Origin: Chromobacterium alkanivorans
GTDB lineage: Bacteria > Pseudomonadota > Gammaproteobacteria > Burkholderiales > Chromobacteriaceae
Reading direction: 5' to 3'
Length of the DNA: 64,000 bases
NCBI RefSeq assembly: GCF_016937655.1
Contig: NZ_JAFHKL010000012.1
Location: forward strand, 62,001-126,000
Each line of letters begins with the position of its first letter. The stretch's first letter is position 1. The notes beneath the pieces were generated by a model that did not search any database, was not told the origin of the DNA, and saw only the letters and a list, made by a program, of their open reading frames with translations. Below are positions 36,707-45,046 of the stretch, one piece after another. Position numbers and translations under genes: made by a program.

Positions 36707-37633
36707 ATGAGAGACGCTAACCGCATGAGCCAAACTGTTATGAATTCCGCCCTGCGCCCGCCCCAGTCCGCCCTCGCCGCCAAAGCCGACAGCAGCGTCT
36801 ACCGCCGCCGCCGGCTGGTGAACCGCGTCAATATGGGCGCCTCGATGTTCACCATGGCCTTCGGCCTGTTCTGGCTGTTCTGGATTCTGACCACCCTGTT
36901 GCAGCACGGCCTGTCCGGGCTCAACTGGGAGGTGTTCACCTCCAGCACCCCGCCGCCGGGCAGCAGCGGCGGCCTGGCCAACGCCATTTACGGCAGCCTG
37001 ATGATGACCGGCTTCGGCACCTTGTTCGGCACGCCGATAGGCATCCTGGCCGGCATCTATCTGGCCGAGTTCGGCCAGCGCGGCTGGCTGGCGCCAGCCA
37101 CCCGCTTCATCAACGACATCCTGCTGTCCGCGCCGTCCATCGTCATCGGCCTGTTCATCTACGAGGTCTACGTGGTGTCGGTCGGCCATTTCTCCGGCTG
37201 GGCCGGTTCCTTCGCGCTGGCCATCCTGGTGATCCCGGTGGTGGTGCGCACCACCGAAAACATGCTGCGCCTGGTGCCGGGCAGCCTGCGCGAAGCCGCG
37301 TCGGCGCTGGGCGCGCCGCAGTGGAAGGTCACCCTGCACGTCACCCTGCGCTCGGCCAAGGCCGGCGTGCTGACCGGCATCCTGCTGGCGGTGGCGCGCA
37401 TATCCGGCGAAACCGCGCCGCTGCTGTTCACCGCGCTGAACAATCAGTTCTTCAACAGCAATATGAACCAGCCGATGGCCAACCTGCCCATCGTGATCTT
37501 CCAGTTCGCGATGAGCCCGTACGAGGACTGGCACAAGCTGGCCTGGGCCGGCTCCCTCTTGATCACCTTCAGCGTGCTGACGCTGAACATCGTTGCCCGC
37601 TGGATGGGCAGCCAAAAAAACCAATCGCATTAA
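36707..37633 (+). CDS. pstA: Phosphate ABC transporter permease PstA
   Basis: A 308-residue permease that pairs with PstC. It has six hydrophobic helices, the motif [20 protein letters not shown], and the coupling-loop region [20 protein letters not shown]. It starts 2 nt after the pstC stop; ATG 36725 is an alternative start. pstB follows 12 nt downstream. Confidence 0.95.
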   Translation: MRDANRMSQTVMNSALRPPQSALAAKADSSVYRRRRLVNRVNMGASMFTMAFGLFWLFWILTTLLQHGLSGLNWEVFTSSTPPPGSSGGLANAIYGSLMMTGFGTLFGTPIGILAGIYLAEFGQRGWLAPATRFINDILLSAPSIVIGLFIYEVYVVSVGHFSGWAGSFALAILVIPVVVRTTENMLRLVPGSLREAASALGAPQWKVTLHVTLRSAKAGVLTGILLAVARISGETAPLLFTALNNQFFNSNMNQPMANLPIVIFQFAMSPYEDWHKLAWAGSLLITFSVLTLNIVARWMGSQKNQSH

Positions 37634-37645
37634 GGCTTGCAGACC

Positions 37646-38410
37646 ATGGCTGAAATCCACTCCAAGCTTCAGGTCAAGAATCTGAACTTCTTTTACGGCA
37701 ATTTCCACGCGCTGAAGAACATCCAGCTGGAAATCGCCTCGCGCAAGGTCACCGCCTTCATCGGCCCGTCCGGCTGCGGCAAATCCACGCTGCTGCGCAC
37801 CTTCAACCGCATGTACGAGCTCTACCCCGGCCTGCGCGCCGAAGGCGACATCCTGCTGGACGGCCACAACGTCCTGGGCCGCGACGTGGACGTCAATCTG
37901 CTGCGCGCCAAGGTGGGCATGGTGTTCCAGAAGCCCACCCCGTTCCCGATGTCGATCTACGACAACATCACCTTCGGCGTGAAGCTGTACGAAAAGCTGT
38001 CCAAGGGCGAGATGGAGGACCGGGTGGAATGGGCGCTGCGCAAGGCCGCGCTGTGGGACGAGGTCAAGGACAAGCTCAAGCAGTCCGGCAACTCGCTGTC
38101 CGGCGGCCAGCAGCAGCGGCTGTGCATCGCGCGCGCGGTGGCCTCCAAGCCGGAAGTGCTGCTGCTGGACGAGCCCACTTCGGCGCTGGACCCGATTTCC
38201 ACCGCCCACATCGAAGAGCTGATCCATGAGCTCAAAGAGGACTACACCATCGCCATCGTCACCCACAATATGCAGCAGGCGGCGCGGGTGTCGGACTACA
38301 CCGCCTATATGTATCTGGGCGAACTGATCGAGTTCGGCGACACCGACTCCATCTTCACCACGCCGCAGAAGAAGGCCACCGAGGACTACATCACCGGCAA
38401 GTTCGGCTGA
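37646..38410 (+). CDS. pstB: Phosphate ABC transporter ATP-binding protein
   Basis: A 254-residue ATPase that powers the Pst importer. Walker A is GPSGCGKST (residues 40-48), the signature is LSGGQQQR, Walker B is [12 protein letters not shown], and the switch His is in IVTHNMQQA. The start is ATG 37646; a TTG 9 nt earlier is unlikely. No phoU follows, which is unusual since PhoU normally completes the operon. A terminator lies just beyond the stop, then a PiT permease gene. Confidence 0.97.
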   Translation: MAEIHSKLQVKNLNFFYGNFHALKNIQLEIASRKVTAFIGPSGCGKSTLLRTFNRMYELYPGLRAEGDILLDGHNVLGRDVDVNLLRAKVGMVFQKPTPFPMSIYDNITFGVKLYEKLSKGEMEDRVEWALRKAALWDEVKDKLKQSGNSLSGGQQQRLCIARAVASKPEVLLLDEPTSALDPISTAHIEELIHELKEDYTIAIVTHNMQQAARVSDYTAYMYLGELIEFGDTDSIFTTPQKKATEDYITGKFG

Positions 38411-38431
38411 TTCCGCCCCGCTTTGCAGACC

Positions 38432-38464
38432 GCCGTCATGACCGTTTCCGGCATGACGGCTTTT
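38432..38464 (+). terminator. Terminator after pstB
   Basis: Stem GCCGTCATG / CATGACGGC with an 11-nt loop, followed by TTTT. It closes the pstSCAB unit. Confidence 0.75.
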
Positions 38465-38603
38465 GGCGTTCGCGGGCGCGGAAAAGCGCATGACGGCGGC
38501 AAAAAACCGCCTAAATCGGCCGGTCTCCGCAAGCGGTCTGTCAAGGCGATTCCACGCGGTTTTCCGGCAAATGCGACACCATTTATTTTTTTTTTATAAG
38601 TAC

Positions 38604-38632
38604 TTGACGGCATTGGCCTTGGACACAACAAT
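38604..38632 (+). promoter_or_regulatory. Promoter of the PiT permease gene
   Basis: TTGACG (38604-38609), a 17-nt spacer and AACAAT (38627-38632), 34 bp before the ATG. This supports independent transcription from pstSCAB. Confidence 0.55.
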
Positions 38633-38665
38633 CCCGCCTTTACGATACTGCGTGCACATTTCACC

Positions 38666-40120
38666 ATGTTGGACCTGTTTTCCGGGCTAGAGACCCACGT
38701 CGCCATCACCCTGGTGCTTTCCCTGGGCTTCGTGCTCGCCTTTGAGTTCATCAACGGCTTTCATGACACCGCCAACGCGGTGGCTACCGTTATCTATACC
38801 CAGTCGATGAAACCGCGCCTCGCGGTGTTCTATTCCGGCATTTTCAACTTCCTCGGCGTGATCACCGGCGGCCTCGCCGTCGCCTACGCCATCGTGCACC
38901 TGCTGCCGGTGGACCTGCTGATCTCGATCAACACCACCCGCGGCATGGCCATGGTGTTCGCGCTGCTGACCGCCGCCATCGCCTGGAACCTGGGCACCTG
39001 GTACTTCGGTCTGCCCGCCTCCAGCAGCCACACGCTGATCGGCGCCATCTTGGGCGTGGGCGTGGCCAACAGCCTGATCCACGGCACCTCGCTGTCCCAC
39101 GGCATCAACTGGAGCAAGGCCATCGACGTCGGCGCCTCGCTGCTGGCCTCGCCGCTGGTGGGCGCGCTGCTCGCCGCGCTGATCGTCGTCCTGCTGCGGC
39201 GCTACCGGCCGCACAGCAATGTGCACAAGACCCCTTATCAGCGCCAGCAGGTGGAAGGCCGCAAGCATCCGCCGTTCTGGACCCGCTTCATGCTGATCGT
39301 GTCTTCCATGGGCGTCAGCTTCGCCCACGGCTCCAACGACGGCCAGAAAGGCGTCGGCCTGATCATGCTGGTGCTGATCGGCATCGTGCCGGCCAAATTC
39401 GTGCTGGACCTGGACAGCACGCCTTACCAGCTGGACCGCACCCGCGACGCCGCCATTCACCTGCAGAAGTTCTACGAGCGTCATCAAGTCGAACTGAGCA
39501 AGATCATCGTGCCGTCCAAGGGCACCAGCCAGTACGAATGCCATCCGCTGGAAACCGGCGACACCGTCAAGCGTCTGCTGGCCACCATGGGCGACGGCGG
39601 CGACTACCACGCGCTGAGCTCGGAACAACGCTGGAACGTGCGCACCGAGCTGCTGTGCCTGGACGACGCCGCCAAGAAGGCCTCCGCGCTGCCCAAGCTG
39701 TCCGCCGACGACAAGCAGATGCTGCAGAACCTGCGCAAGGATCTGACCACCACCACCGAATACGCGCCCACCTGGGTGATCGTCGCCGTGGCGCTGTCGC
39801 TGGGCATCGGCACCATGGTCGGCTGGCGCCGCGTGGTGAAGACCGTGGGCGAAGGCATAGGCAAGAAAGACATGACTTACGCCCAGGGCGTGTCGGCGCA
39901 GATGACCGCCGCCATCTCCATCGGCCTCGCCAGCCAGTTCGGCTTCCCGGTGTCCACCACCCAGGTGCTGTCCAGCGCCGTGGCCGGCACCATGGTGGCC
40001 GACAAGGCCGGCTTGCAGATGTCCACCATCCGCTCGATCGCGCTGGCCTGGCTGTTCACGTTGCCGGTGTCGATGTTGCTGGCGGGCGGCTTGTACTACA
40101 TCGCCTCGCTCTGGTTGTAA
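38666..40120 (+). CDS. Inorganic phosphate transporter, PiT family
   Basis: A 484-residue low-affinity, ion-coupled phosphate (or metal-phosphate) permease. The two family signature repeats are GFHDTANAVATVIYTQSMKP (about residues 31-50) and SFAHGSNDGQKGVGL. About ten helices surround a large cytoplasmic loop (residues ~255-365), as in E. coli PitA. It has its own promoter and terminator. Together with pstSCAB it gives this locus both a high- and a low-affinity phosphate route. Confidence 0.94.
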   Translation: MLDLFSGLETHVAITLVLSLGFVLAFEFINGFHDTANAVATVIYTQSMKPRLAVFYSGIFNFLGVITGGLAVAYAIVHLLPVDLLISINTTRGMAMVFALLTAAIAWNLGTWYFGLPASSSHTLIGAILGVGVANSLIHGTSLSHGINWSKAIDVGASLLASPLVGALLAALIVVLLRRYRPHSNVHKTPYQRQQVEGRKHPPFWTRFMLIVSSMGVSFAHGSNDGQKGVGLIMLVLIGIVPAKFVLDLDSTPYQLDRTRDAAIHLQKFYERHQVELSKIIVPSKGTSQYECHPLETGDTVKRLLATMGDGGDYHALSSEQRWNVRTELLCLDDAAKKASALPKLSADDKQMLQNLRKDLTTTTEYAPTWVIVAVALSLGIGTMVGWRRVVKTVGEGIGKKDMTYAQGVSAQMTAAISIGLASQFGFPVSTTQVLSSAVAGTMVADKAGLQMSTIRSIALAWLFTLPVSMLLAGGLYYIASLWL

Positions 40121-40160
40121 CAACAATCTGCCCAGCCTCTTCAAGGCTGCCGGAAAAGCC

Positions 40161-40190
40161 AAAGCCACCGCATCGCGGTGGCTTTTTCTT
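40161..40190 (+). terminator. Terminator after the PiT gene
   Basis: Stem AAAGCCACCGC / GCGGTGGCTTT followed by TTCTTTT. Confidence 0.88.
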
Positions 40191-40218
40191 TTGGCATTTT
40201 CCGGCGGAAAATTTTCGA

Positions 40219-40232
40219 TTGACCTGGGTCAA
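40219..40232 (+). promoter_or_regulatory. FNR/Anr-type box
   Basis: TTGAC-CTGG-GTCAA is a perfect dyad that differs from the FNR consensus TTGAT-N4-ATCAA by one base in each half. A -10-like AT-rich stretch (about 40257-40270) follows at the distance expected for an FNR-activated promoter, with +1 near 40267-40272. Confidence 0.6.
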
Positions 40233-40266
40233 GCTTTGAGCCGGGATTGCTTGTGCCAATATTTTA

Positions 40267-40363
40267 TAAATTGCTAATATTTGCTCGCTTCATCATGGTT
40301 TCTCCTTTGTTGTTTGCAGCAATCCCTTTGCGCCTCAGCCCCCCAGCCGAGGCGCTTTTTTTT
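40267..40363 (+). ncRNA. Candidate FNR-controlled small RNA with anti-Shine-Dalgarno seed
   Basis: No gene fits this 260-bp gap, yet it has an FNR-type box, an AT-rich -10 region and a strong terminator, GCGCCTC...GAGGCGC followed by eight T (40330-40363). The predicted transcript is about 95 nt. Its middle, TCATCATGGTTTCTCCTTTG (40289-40308), is the exact complement of an ideal translation start (AAAGGAGAAACCATGATGA), as in small RNAs that block ribosome binding. The terminator is oriented for the plus strand only and does not serve recG. Not verified by expression or homology. Confidence 0.6.
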
Positions 40364-40380
40364 GCCCTGTCCAAAAGTTC

Positions 40381-42429
40381 TCAAGCCTTGAGAAACTGCT
40401 CCCGCCCCGCCAGCCAACGATCCAGATGAGCGTCCACCGCCTGCGGGTGGCGCTCCAGCAGCAAGGGCGCCAGCTCGCGCGCCGCCTCCAGCAACTCCAG
40501 GTCTTCCTCCAGATTGGCGAAGCGCAGCATCGGCAGGCCGCTTTGGCGCGCGCCCAGCAATTCTCCAGGGCCGCGGATCAGCAAATCCTGGCGCGCGATC
40601 TCGAAACCATCAACATTCTCGTATATCACTTTCAAGCGCGCCTTGGCCAAGTCCGATAGCGGGTTGTCGAACATCAGCACGCAGACGCTTTTGGCGCTGC
40701 CGCGCCCCACCCGGCCGCGCAGCTGATGCAGCTGGGCCAGACCCATGCGTTCGGCGTGCTCGATCACCATCAGGCTGGCATTGGGCACGTCCACGCCCAC
40801 CTCGATCACCGTGGTGGCCACCAACACCTGCAATTCATTGCGGGCGAAGGCCGCCATCACCGCCGCCTTCTCGTCCGCCTTCATCCGGCCGTGCACCAGG
40901 CCCACGCCCAGTTGCGGCAAATCGGCGGTCAGTTGCTGATGGGTGTCCACCGCGGTCTGCAATTGCAGGGTTTCCGATTCTTCGATCAGCGGGCACACCC
41001 AGTAGGCCTGCCGTCCGTCGGCGCAGGTCTTGGCCACGTGGGCGACGATCTCCTCGCGGCGCGCGCTGTTGATCAGCTTGGTGACGATGGGCGTGCGCCC
41101 CGGCGGCAGTTCGTCTATCACCGACACGTCGAGGTCGGCGTAGAAGCTCATCGCCAGCGTGCGCGGAATCGGCGTCGCCGACATCATCAGCTGATGCGGC
41201 TCGCCGCCCTTCTCCTTCAGCGCCAGCCGCTGGCCGACGCCGAAGCGGTGCTGCTCGTCGACGATGACCAGGCCCAGCCGTTCGAAGGCCACCTCGTCCT
41301 GGAACAGGGCGTGGGTGCCCACCGCCAGCCGCGTCTCGCCGCTGGCGATGGCGGCCATCGCCTCCTGCTTCTGCTTCTTGCGCAGGCTGCCAGTCAGCCA
41401 GCGTACCGGAACCCCCAAGGGCTCCAGCCAGGCGGACAGCTTGAGAAAGTGTTGTTCGGCCAGGATCTCGGTCGGCGCCATCAAGGCCACCTGGTAGCCG
41501 GACTCGATCGCGGTCAAGGCCGCCTGCGCCGCGACGATGGTCTTGCCGCTGCCGACGTCGCCTTGCAGCAGCCGGTGCATAGGGTGCGGCTGGGTCAGAT
41601 CGGCGCGGACTTCCGCCAGCGCGCGCTGCTGCGCGCCGGTCAACTCGAACGGAAGGCGCTCGGCCAGCGCCCGGCTCAAGGCGCCGTCGCCGCGCAAGGG
41701 CGGCGCGTGGCCCAGCCGCCGCGCGCGATAAGCCAGCCGCATCGACAGCTGCTGCGCCAGCAATTCGTCGAACTTGAGCCGCTGCCAGGCCGGCAGGCCC
41801 GGATCGGCCAGCTGGCCGGCGCTGTAGTCCGGCGTGGGCAGGTGCAGCAGGCGGATCGCCTCGGCGAACGGCGTCAGCCGCAGCGGCGCCGCCAGTTCTT
41901 CCGGCAGCGTCTCGCCCAAGGGCTGGCTGTTCAGTTCGGCGTGGATCAGCTTGCGCAACGCCGGCTGGGTCAGGCCGTTGACCGTGGGATAGACCGGGGT
42001 CAGGCTGTCCGCCAGCGGCGCGCCGTCGCCCACTTCGCGGATTTTGGGGTGCACCATCTCGTCGCCGGCGAAGCCGCGGCGGATTTCGCCCAGCGCGCGC
42101 ACGCGGTTGCCGGTGGTGAACTGCTTGACCTGGTTGGGGTAGAAATGAATGAAGCGCAGCACCAGGCTGCCGCTGGCGTCCTCGATGCGCGCCACCAGCT
42201 GGCGGCGCGGCCGGAACTGGATTTCATGGGCGATCACCTCGCCCTCCACCAGCACCGCCTGGCCGTACGGCGCGTCGGCGATGGCGTACAGATGGGTCTC
42301 GTCCTCATAGCGCAGCGGCAGATGCAGGACCAGGTCGAAACGGCGGCGTATGCCCAGCTTTTCCAGCTTCTTGGCCAGCGCCGGCGCCACGGCCGGCGGC
42401 TGATTGGCGGGGTCGATTAGGGAGCTCAT
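40381..42429 (-). CDS. recG: ATP-dependent DNA helicase RecG
   Basis: A 682-residue branch-migration helicase that regresses stalled forks and processes Holliday junctions. The N-terminal wedge/OB domain is followed by the helicase core. Walker A is GDVGSGKT, motif II is DEQH (VDEQHRFGVGQRLALKEKG), then SATPIPRTLAM, and the C-terminal domain has motifs QLRGRVGRG and the RecG-specific GPGELLGARQSG. Length is normal. It stands alone, with no obvious terminator of its own before the small RNA unit. Confidence 0.97.
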   Translation of the reverse strand: MSSLIDPANQPPAVAPALAKKLEKLGIRRRFDLVLHLPLRYEDETHLYAIADAPYGQAVLVEGEVIAHEIQFRPRRQLVARIEDASGSLVLRFIHFYPNQVKQFTTGNRVRALGEIRRGFAGDEMVHPKIREVGDGAPLADSLTPVYPTVNGLTQPALRKLIHAELNSQPLGETLPEELAAPLRLTPFAEAIRLLHLPTPDYSAGQLADPGLPAWQRLKFDELLAQQLSMRLAYRARRLGHAPPLRGDGALSRALAERLPFELTGAQQRALAEVRADLTQPHPMHRLLQGDVGSGKTIVAAQAALTAIESGYQVALMAPTEILAEQHFLKLSAWLEPLGVPVRWLTGSLRKKQKQEAMAAIASGETRLAVGTHALFQDEVAFERLGLVIVDEQHRFGVGQRLALKEKGGEPHQLMMSATPIPRTLAMSFYADLDVSVIDELPPGRTPIVTKLINSARREEIVAHVAKTCADGRQAYWVCPLIEESETLQLQTAVDTHQQLTADLPQLGVGLVHGRMKADEKAAVMAAFARNELQVLVATTVIEVGVDVPNASLMVIEHAERMGLAQLHQLRGRVGRGSAKSVCVLMFDNPLSDLAKARLKVIYENVDGFEIARQDLLIRGPGELLGARQSGLPMLRFANLEEDLELLEAARELAPLLLERHPQAVDAHLDRWLAGREQFLKA

Positions 42430-42450
42430 CAGCAGCGATTGTACCCAATA

Positions 42451-42485
42451 AAGAAAAAGGCGGAAGCTGTTCGCGCTTCCGCCTT
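42451..42485 (-). terminator. Terminator after the DUF2147 gene
   Basis: Stem AAGGCGGAAGC / GCTTCCGCCTT with a 7-nt loop, followed on the minus strand by TTTTTCTTT. It separates DUF2147 from recG. Confidence 0.85.
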
Positions 42486-42516
42486 GCTCATTCTCGCCGC
42501 GTCTCGGCTGCGCCGC

Positions 42517-42945
42517 TTACTGGCGCTCCCACACCTGGGAGCGGAAGAAGGGGCCGATGTAGCCGCGCACGCGCAGCTTCTTGCCGTCTTCGACCAGCTT
42601 GGCGCCGGAGGTGTAGATCTTGCCGGACTTGGGATCCAGGATCTTGCCGTTGCCCCATTCGGCGCCGTCCTTCTTCAGGCCCCACAGGATCTGCATGCCG
42701 TTGACCGGCTTGCCTTTGCGCTCGCCGTCGCATTTGTCGCACACGGCTTCCGGATTGGCGAACAGCTTGATGATCTTGCCGTTCAGCTCCCCGCTGGCGC
42801 TTTCGGTGATCTGCACCAGGGCCTTGGCCTGCTTGGTTTCGTCGTCTATCGTTTTCCAGACGCCGGCGGCGCTGTCGGCCAGCGCCATGTGGCTGAACAG
42901 GCCCAACACGGACGCCAGGCAGGCGGCTTTGGCGAATTTGCTCAT
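42517..42945 (-). CDS. DUF2147 family secreted protein
   Basis: A 142-residue protein with a Sec signal peptide (residues 1-23, ending ALA-DS). The mature DUF2147 domain has GVWKTIDDETKQAKALVQIT, a CDKCDGERKGKP pair of cysteines, ILWGLKKDG, and a final GPFFRSQVWER. It is probably periplasmic with a lipocalin-like beta fold. Function is unknown; family members often accompany stress or envelope genes. It is monocistronic, with a terminator downstream. Confidence 0.85.
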   Translation of the reverse strand: MSKFAKAACLASVLGLFSHMALADSAAGVWKTIDDETKQAKALVQITESASGELNGKIIKLFANPEAVCDKCDGERKGKPVNGMQILWGLKKDGAEWGNGKILDPKSGKIYTSGAKLVEDGKKLRVRGYIGPFFRSQVWERQ

Positions 42946-43132
42946 CTTGATTTCCTCGCGAGTCGGACCGCGAGGCCGCGCCGCGAACGGGCGGCCGCAG
43001 CGGCCTTGTAATTATCTGAACGCCGCCCCGGAACCGCCGGCGCGCCGAAAAGAAACGTTGGTTTGGAGCAGCGGCTCTAGGATGCCAACAGCCAATGCCG
43101 TCGTCAAGAATGGAAACGAAGGACGATGCAAC

Positions 43133-43969
43133 TCACAGCGAGATCTCGCCGCGTCCTATCCGCAACACCCGCCCGCCCACCAGAATCTCGCCTGCGGCGT
43201 CCACTTGCAGATGCAGCACATTGGGCCGCGCCAGCGCCGCGCCCTGCTCCACCCGCCACTGCAAGGGTCCCAGGCCGTTGAGCGCGCACCAGCCGCCCAG
43301 ATTGGCGCAGGCCGATCCGGTGCCAGGGTCTTCCAGCACCGCGCCCTGTTGCTCGAAAAACAGCCGCACGGTGGCGACGCCGCCGTCCTCGTGCCACAGA
43401 TAGGCGACGCTGCGCCCCGGCCGCAAGGTGGCGTCGCGCAGCAGCAAGGCGTGCACCGGCCGGGCGCGCAACACCGCGCCGGCGCTGGCGGCGCGGATCA
43501 GCAGTTGCTCGCTGCCGGTGTCCACCCAGACCGGCTCCAGCGCGATGTCTTCCTCGTCCAGCCCCAGCATCGCCGCCGCCTGGCCGCGGCTGATACCGGC
43601 GGCGCGGGCGCTCGGCGGATTCGCCCGCAAGGTGTAAACGCCGTCGCTGTGGCTGATGGGAATCAGGCCGGCCTTGGTGCGCAGCTGGAAGCGGGCGTCC
43701 AGCTCGCCGCGCCAGTGCAGCACCGCCGCCGCGCCCAGAGTGGGATGGCCGGCGAAGGGCAATTCCTGGCCGGGGGTGAAGATGCGCAGCCGCGCAGCCG
43801 CCTCCCCGTCCGGAAACAGGAATACGGTTTCCGACAGATTCATCTGTCTGGCCAACAGCTGCATCACGCGCTCGTCCAGCCCGCTGGCGTCGGTGAACAC
43901 CGCCAGCGGATTGCCGCCGAAGCGCTCCTCGGCGAACACATTGACCAATTCGAACGAATACCCGCTCAT
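43133..43969 (-). CDS. PhzF family isomerase/epimerase-like protein
   Basis: A 278-residue protein with the duplicated diaminopimelate-epimerase-like fold of the PhzF family. The catalytic acid is Glu47 (MNLSETVFLFP), FAGHPTLGAA follows, and DPGTGSACANLGGW marks the second half. No phenazine genes are nearby, so this is the common stand-alone PhzF-like form of unknown substrate. ATG 43969 is chosen for its AGGAGGGGG site. It overlaps the upstream DUF4124 gene by 4 nt. Confidence 0.88.
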   Translation of the reverse strand: MSGYSFELVNVFAEERFGGNPLAVFTDASGLDERVMQLLARQMNLSETVFLFPDGEAAARLRIFTPGQELPFAGHPTLGAAAVLHWRGELDARFQLRTKAGLIPISHSDGVYTLRANPPSARAAGISRGQAAAMLGLDEEDIALEPVWVDTGSEQLLIRAASAGAVLRARPVHALLLRDATLRPGRSVAYLWHEDGGVATVRLFFEQQGAVLEDPGTGSACANLGGWCALNGLGPLQWRVEQGAALARPNVLHLQVDAAGEILVGGRVLRIGRGEISL

Positions 43970-44424
43970 GCCCCCTCCTGGAATTGATGACACGCCGCCG
44001 CGGCCAGTTTCTCTTCGACACCGGCCAGACGCTCGGCCAGGGATCTCCTGGCCGGCGTGGCGGCCAAGGACTGCCGCAAGCGCCGCTGTTGAAGCTCCAG
44101 ACCATGACAGCGGCGGCGCGCTTTGTCCAGTTCCCGCGCCTGCGCTTGCTCGGCGCGGCGACGCTGCGCCTGGCGCCGCCTGTCCTCAGTCGCCTCGTCG
44201 GCGGCCCGCCGCCAGCTGCGGGCCTGAGATTCGGCCACACCGCGGCGCTGGCGCTCGTCCTGTTCCACCACATTCAGCGGCGGCGGCCGGAACGCTTCCG
44301 CCGCACCACCGTCGGCGCAGGCCCGGTCGCTGTAGACCAGCCCGCCTTCCGCGTTCCGGCATTTGTAAACCTGGGCCCAGGCCAGGCCCGGCAGCAATAG
44401 CAATAACGCGATCCGGGTTCTCAT
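43966..44424 (-). CDS. DUF4124 domain protein with signal peptide
   Basis: A 152-residue exported protein. The signal peptide MRTRIALLLLLPGLAWA is followed by the DUF4124 segment QVYKCRNAEGGLVYSDRACA, with its typical paired cysteines. An Arg/Glu/Ala-rich coiled coil spans about residues 55-140 and ends CHQFQEGA. The start follows CGGAGG. Its stop overlaps the PhzF start (ATGA), so the two are translationally coupled. Function is unknown. Confidence 0.8.
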   Translation of the reverse strand: MRTRIALLLLLPGLAWAQVYKCRNAEGGLVYSDRACADGGAAEAFRPPPLNVVEQDERQRRGVAESQARSWRRAADEATEDRRRQAQRRRAEQAQARELDKARRRCHGLELQQRRLRQSLAATPARRSLAERLAGVEEKLAAAACHQFQEGA

Positions 44425-44467
44425 GCGGCCTCCGCGGCGAAGATGAACGACCCGGATAGTTAACATG

Positions 44468-44491
44468 AAAAAAGGCGGCCTGGGCCGCCTT
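44468..44491 (-). terminator. Terminator after ridA
   Basis: Stem AGGCGGCC / GGCCGCCT with a very small loop, followed on the minus strand by TTTTTT. The palindromic repeat lies between it and ridA. Confidence 0.75.
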
Positions 44492-44523
44492 GTGGTCTGA
44501 CATTTGGAGCAGCAGGGCTGCTC

Positions 44524-44668
44524 AGAACCTAGTTTACGATCTCGCGAGCAAAGGCGAGACAAGGCGAAAACAAGCGAAAAAGCGGAATGTACAGGTGGTA
44601 CATGAGCATTTTGAGTTTGTTTTCAACGCGGTATCGCCGACGCGCAGCAGGTCGTAAACAGGTTCTTA
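44524..44668. repeat. Intergenic palindromic repeat, copy at ridA
   Basis: About 145 bp with terminal inverted repeats AGAACCTAGTTTACGA / TCGTAAACAGGTTCT (one extra base in one arm). Internal blocks are GCGAGACAAGGCGAAAA, AAGCGGAATGTAC, GTGGTACATGAGCATT and CGCCGACGCGCAGCAG. Its right end supplies the TAA stop codon of ridA. It is the best-preserved member of the CTGTTTACGA subgroup. Confidence 0.88.
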
Positions 44669-45046
44669 GAGCACCAGAACCGCTTCCGCCTCCACCAACA
44701 CGCCCTTGGGCAGGCTGGCCACGCCCACGGCGGCGCGCGCCGGGAAGGGCTGGCTGAAGTACTGGCCCATGATTTCGTTGAAGGTGGCGAAGTTGGACAG
44801 GTCGGTCAGATAGGCGTTGAGCTTGACGATCTGGTCCAGGCTGCCGCCGGCGGCTTCGCACACCGCCTTCATGTTCTTGAACACCTGATGGGTTTCAGCG
44901 GCGAAACCGCCGTCCACCACGGACATGGTGGCCGGGTCCAGCGGGATCTGGCCGGACAGGTAAACGGTGTTGCCGGCTTTCACGGCTTGCGAGTAGGCGC
45001 CGATCGCGGCCGGGGCCAGATCGGTGTGGATGATTTCCTTAGCCAT
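44666..45046 (-). CDS. ridA: RidA family enamine/imine deaminase
   Basis: A 126-residue trimeric enzyme that hydrolyses reactive enamine/imine intermediates such as 2-aminoacrylate. Family blocks are [20 protein letters not shown] (start region), SGQIPLDP and [20 protein letters not shown] with the key Arg. Length is normal. Its ATG overlaps the hemW TGA by one nucleotide. An intergenic repeat starts at its stop codon. Confidence 0.95.
   Translation of the reverse strand: MAKEIIHTDLAPAAIGAYSQAVKAGNTVYLSGQIPLDPATMSVVDGGFAAETHQVFKNMKAVCEAAGGSLDQIVKLNAYLTDLSNFATFNEIMGQYFSQPFPARAAVGVASLPKGVLVEAEAVLVL

Noticed and set aside
40262-40306. Minus-strand mini-ORF MMKRANISNL with an ideal ribosome site (40294 downwards)
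   Set aside because: It is only ten codons, the terminator and promoter signs point to the plus strand, and no downstream gene would use it as a leader. The ideal start site is better explained as the complement of a small RNA seed.
43133-43969. Phenazine biosynthesis locus
   Set aside because: Only a PhzF-fold protein is present. No other phz genes occur in the window, and stand-alone PhzF-like proteins are common.
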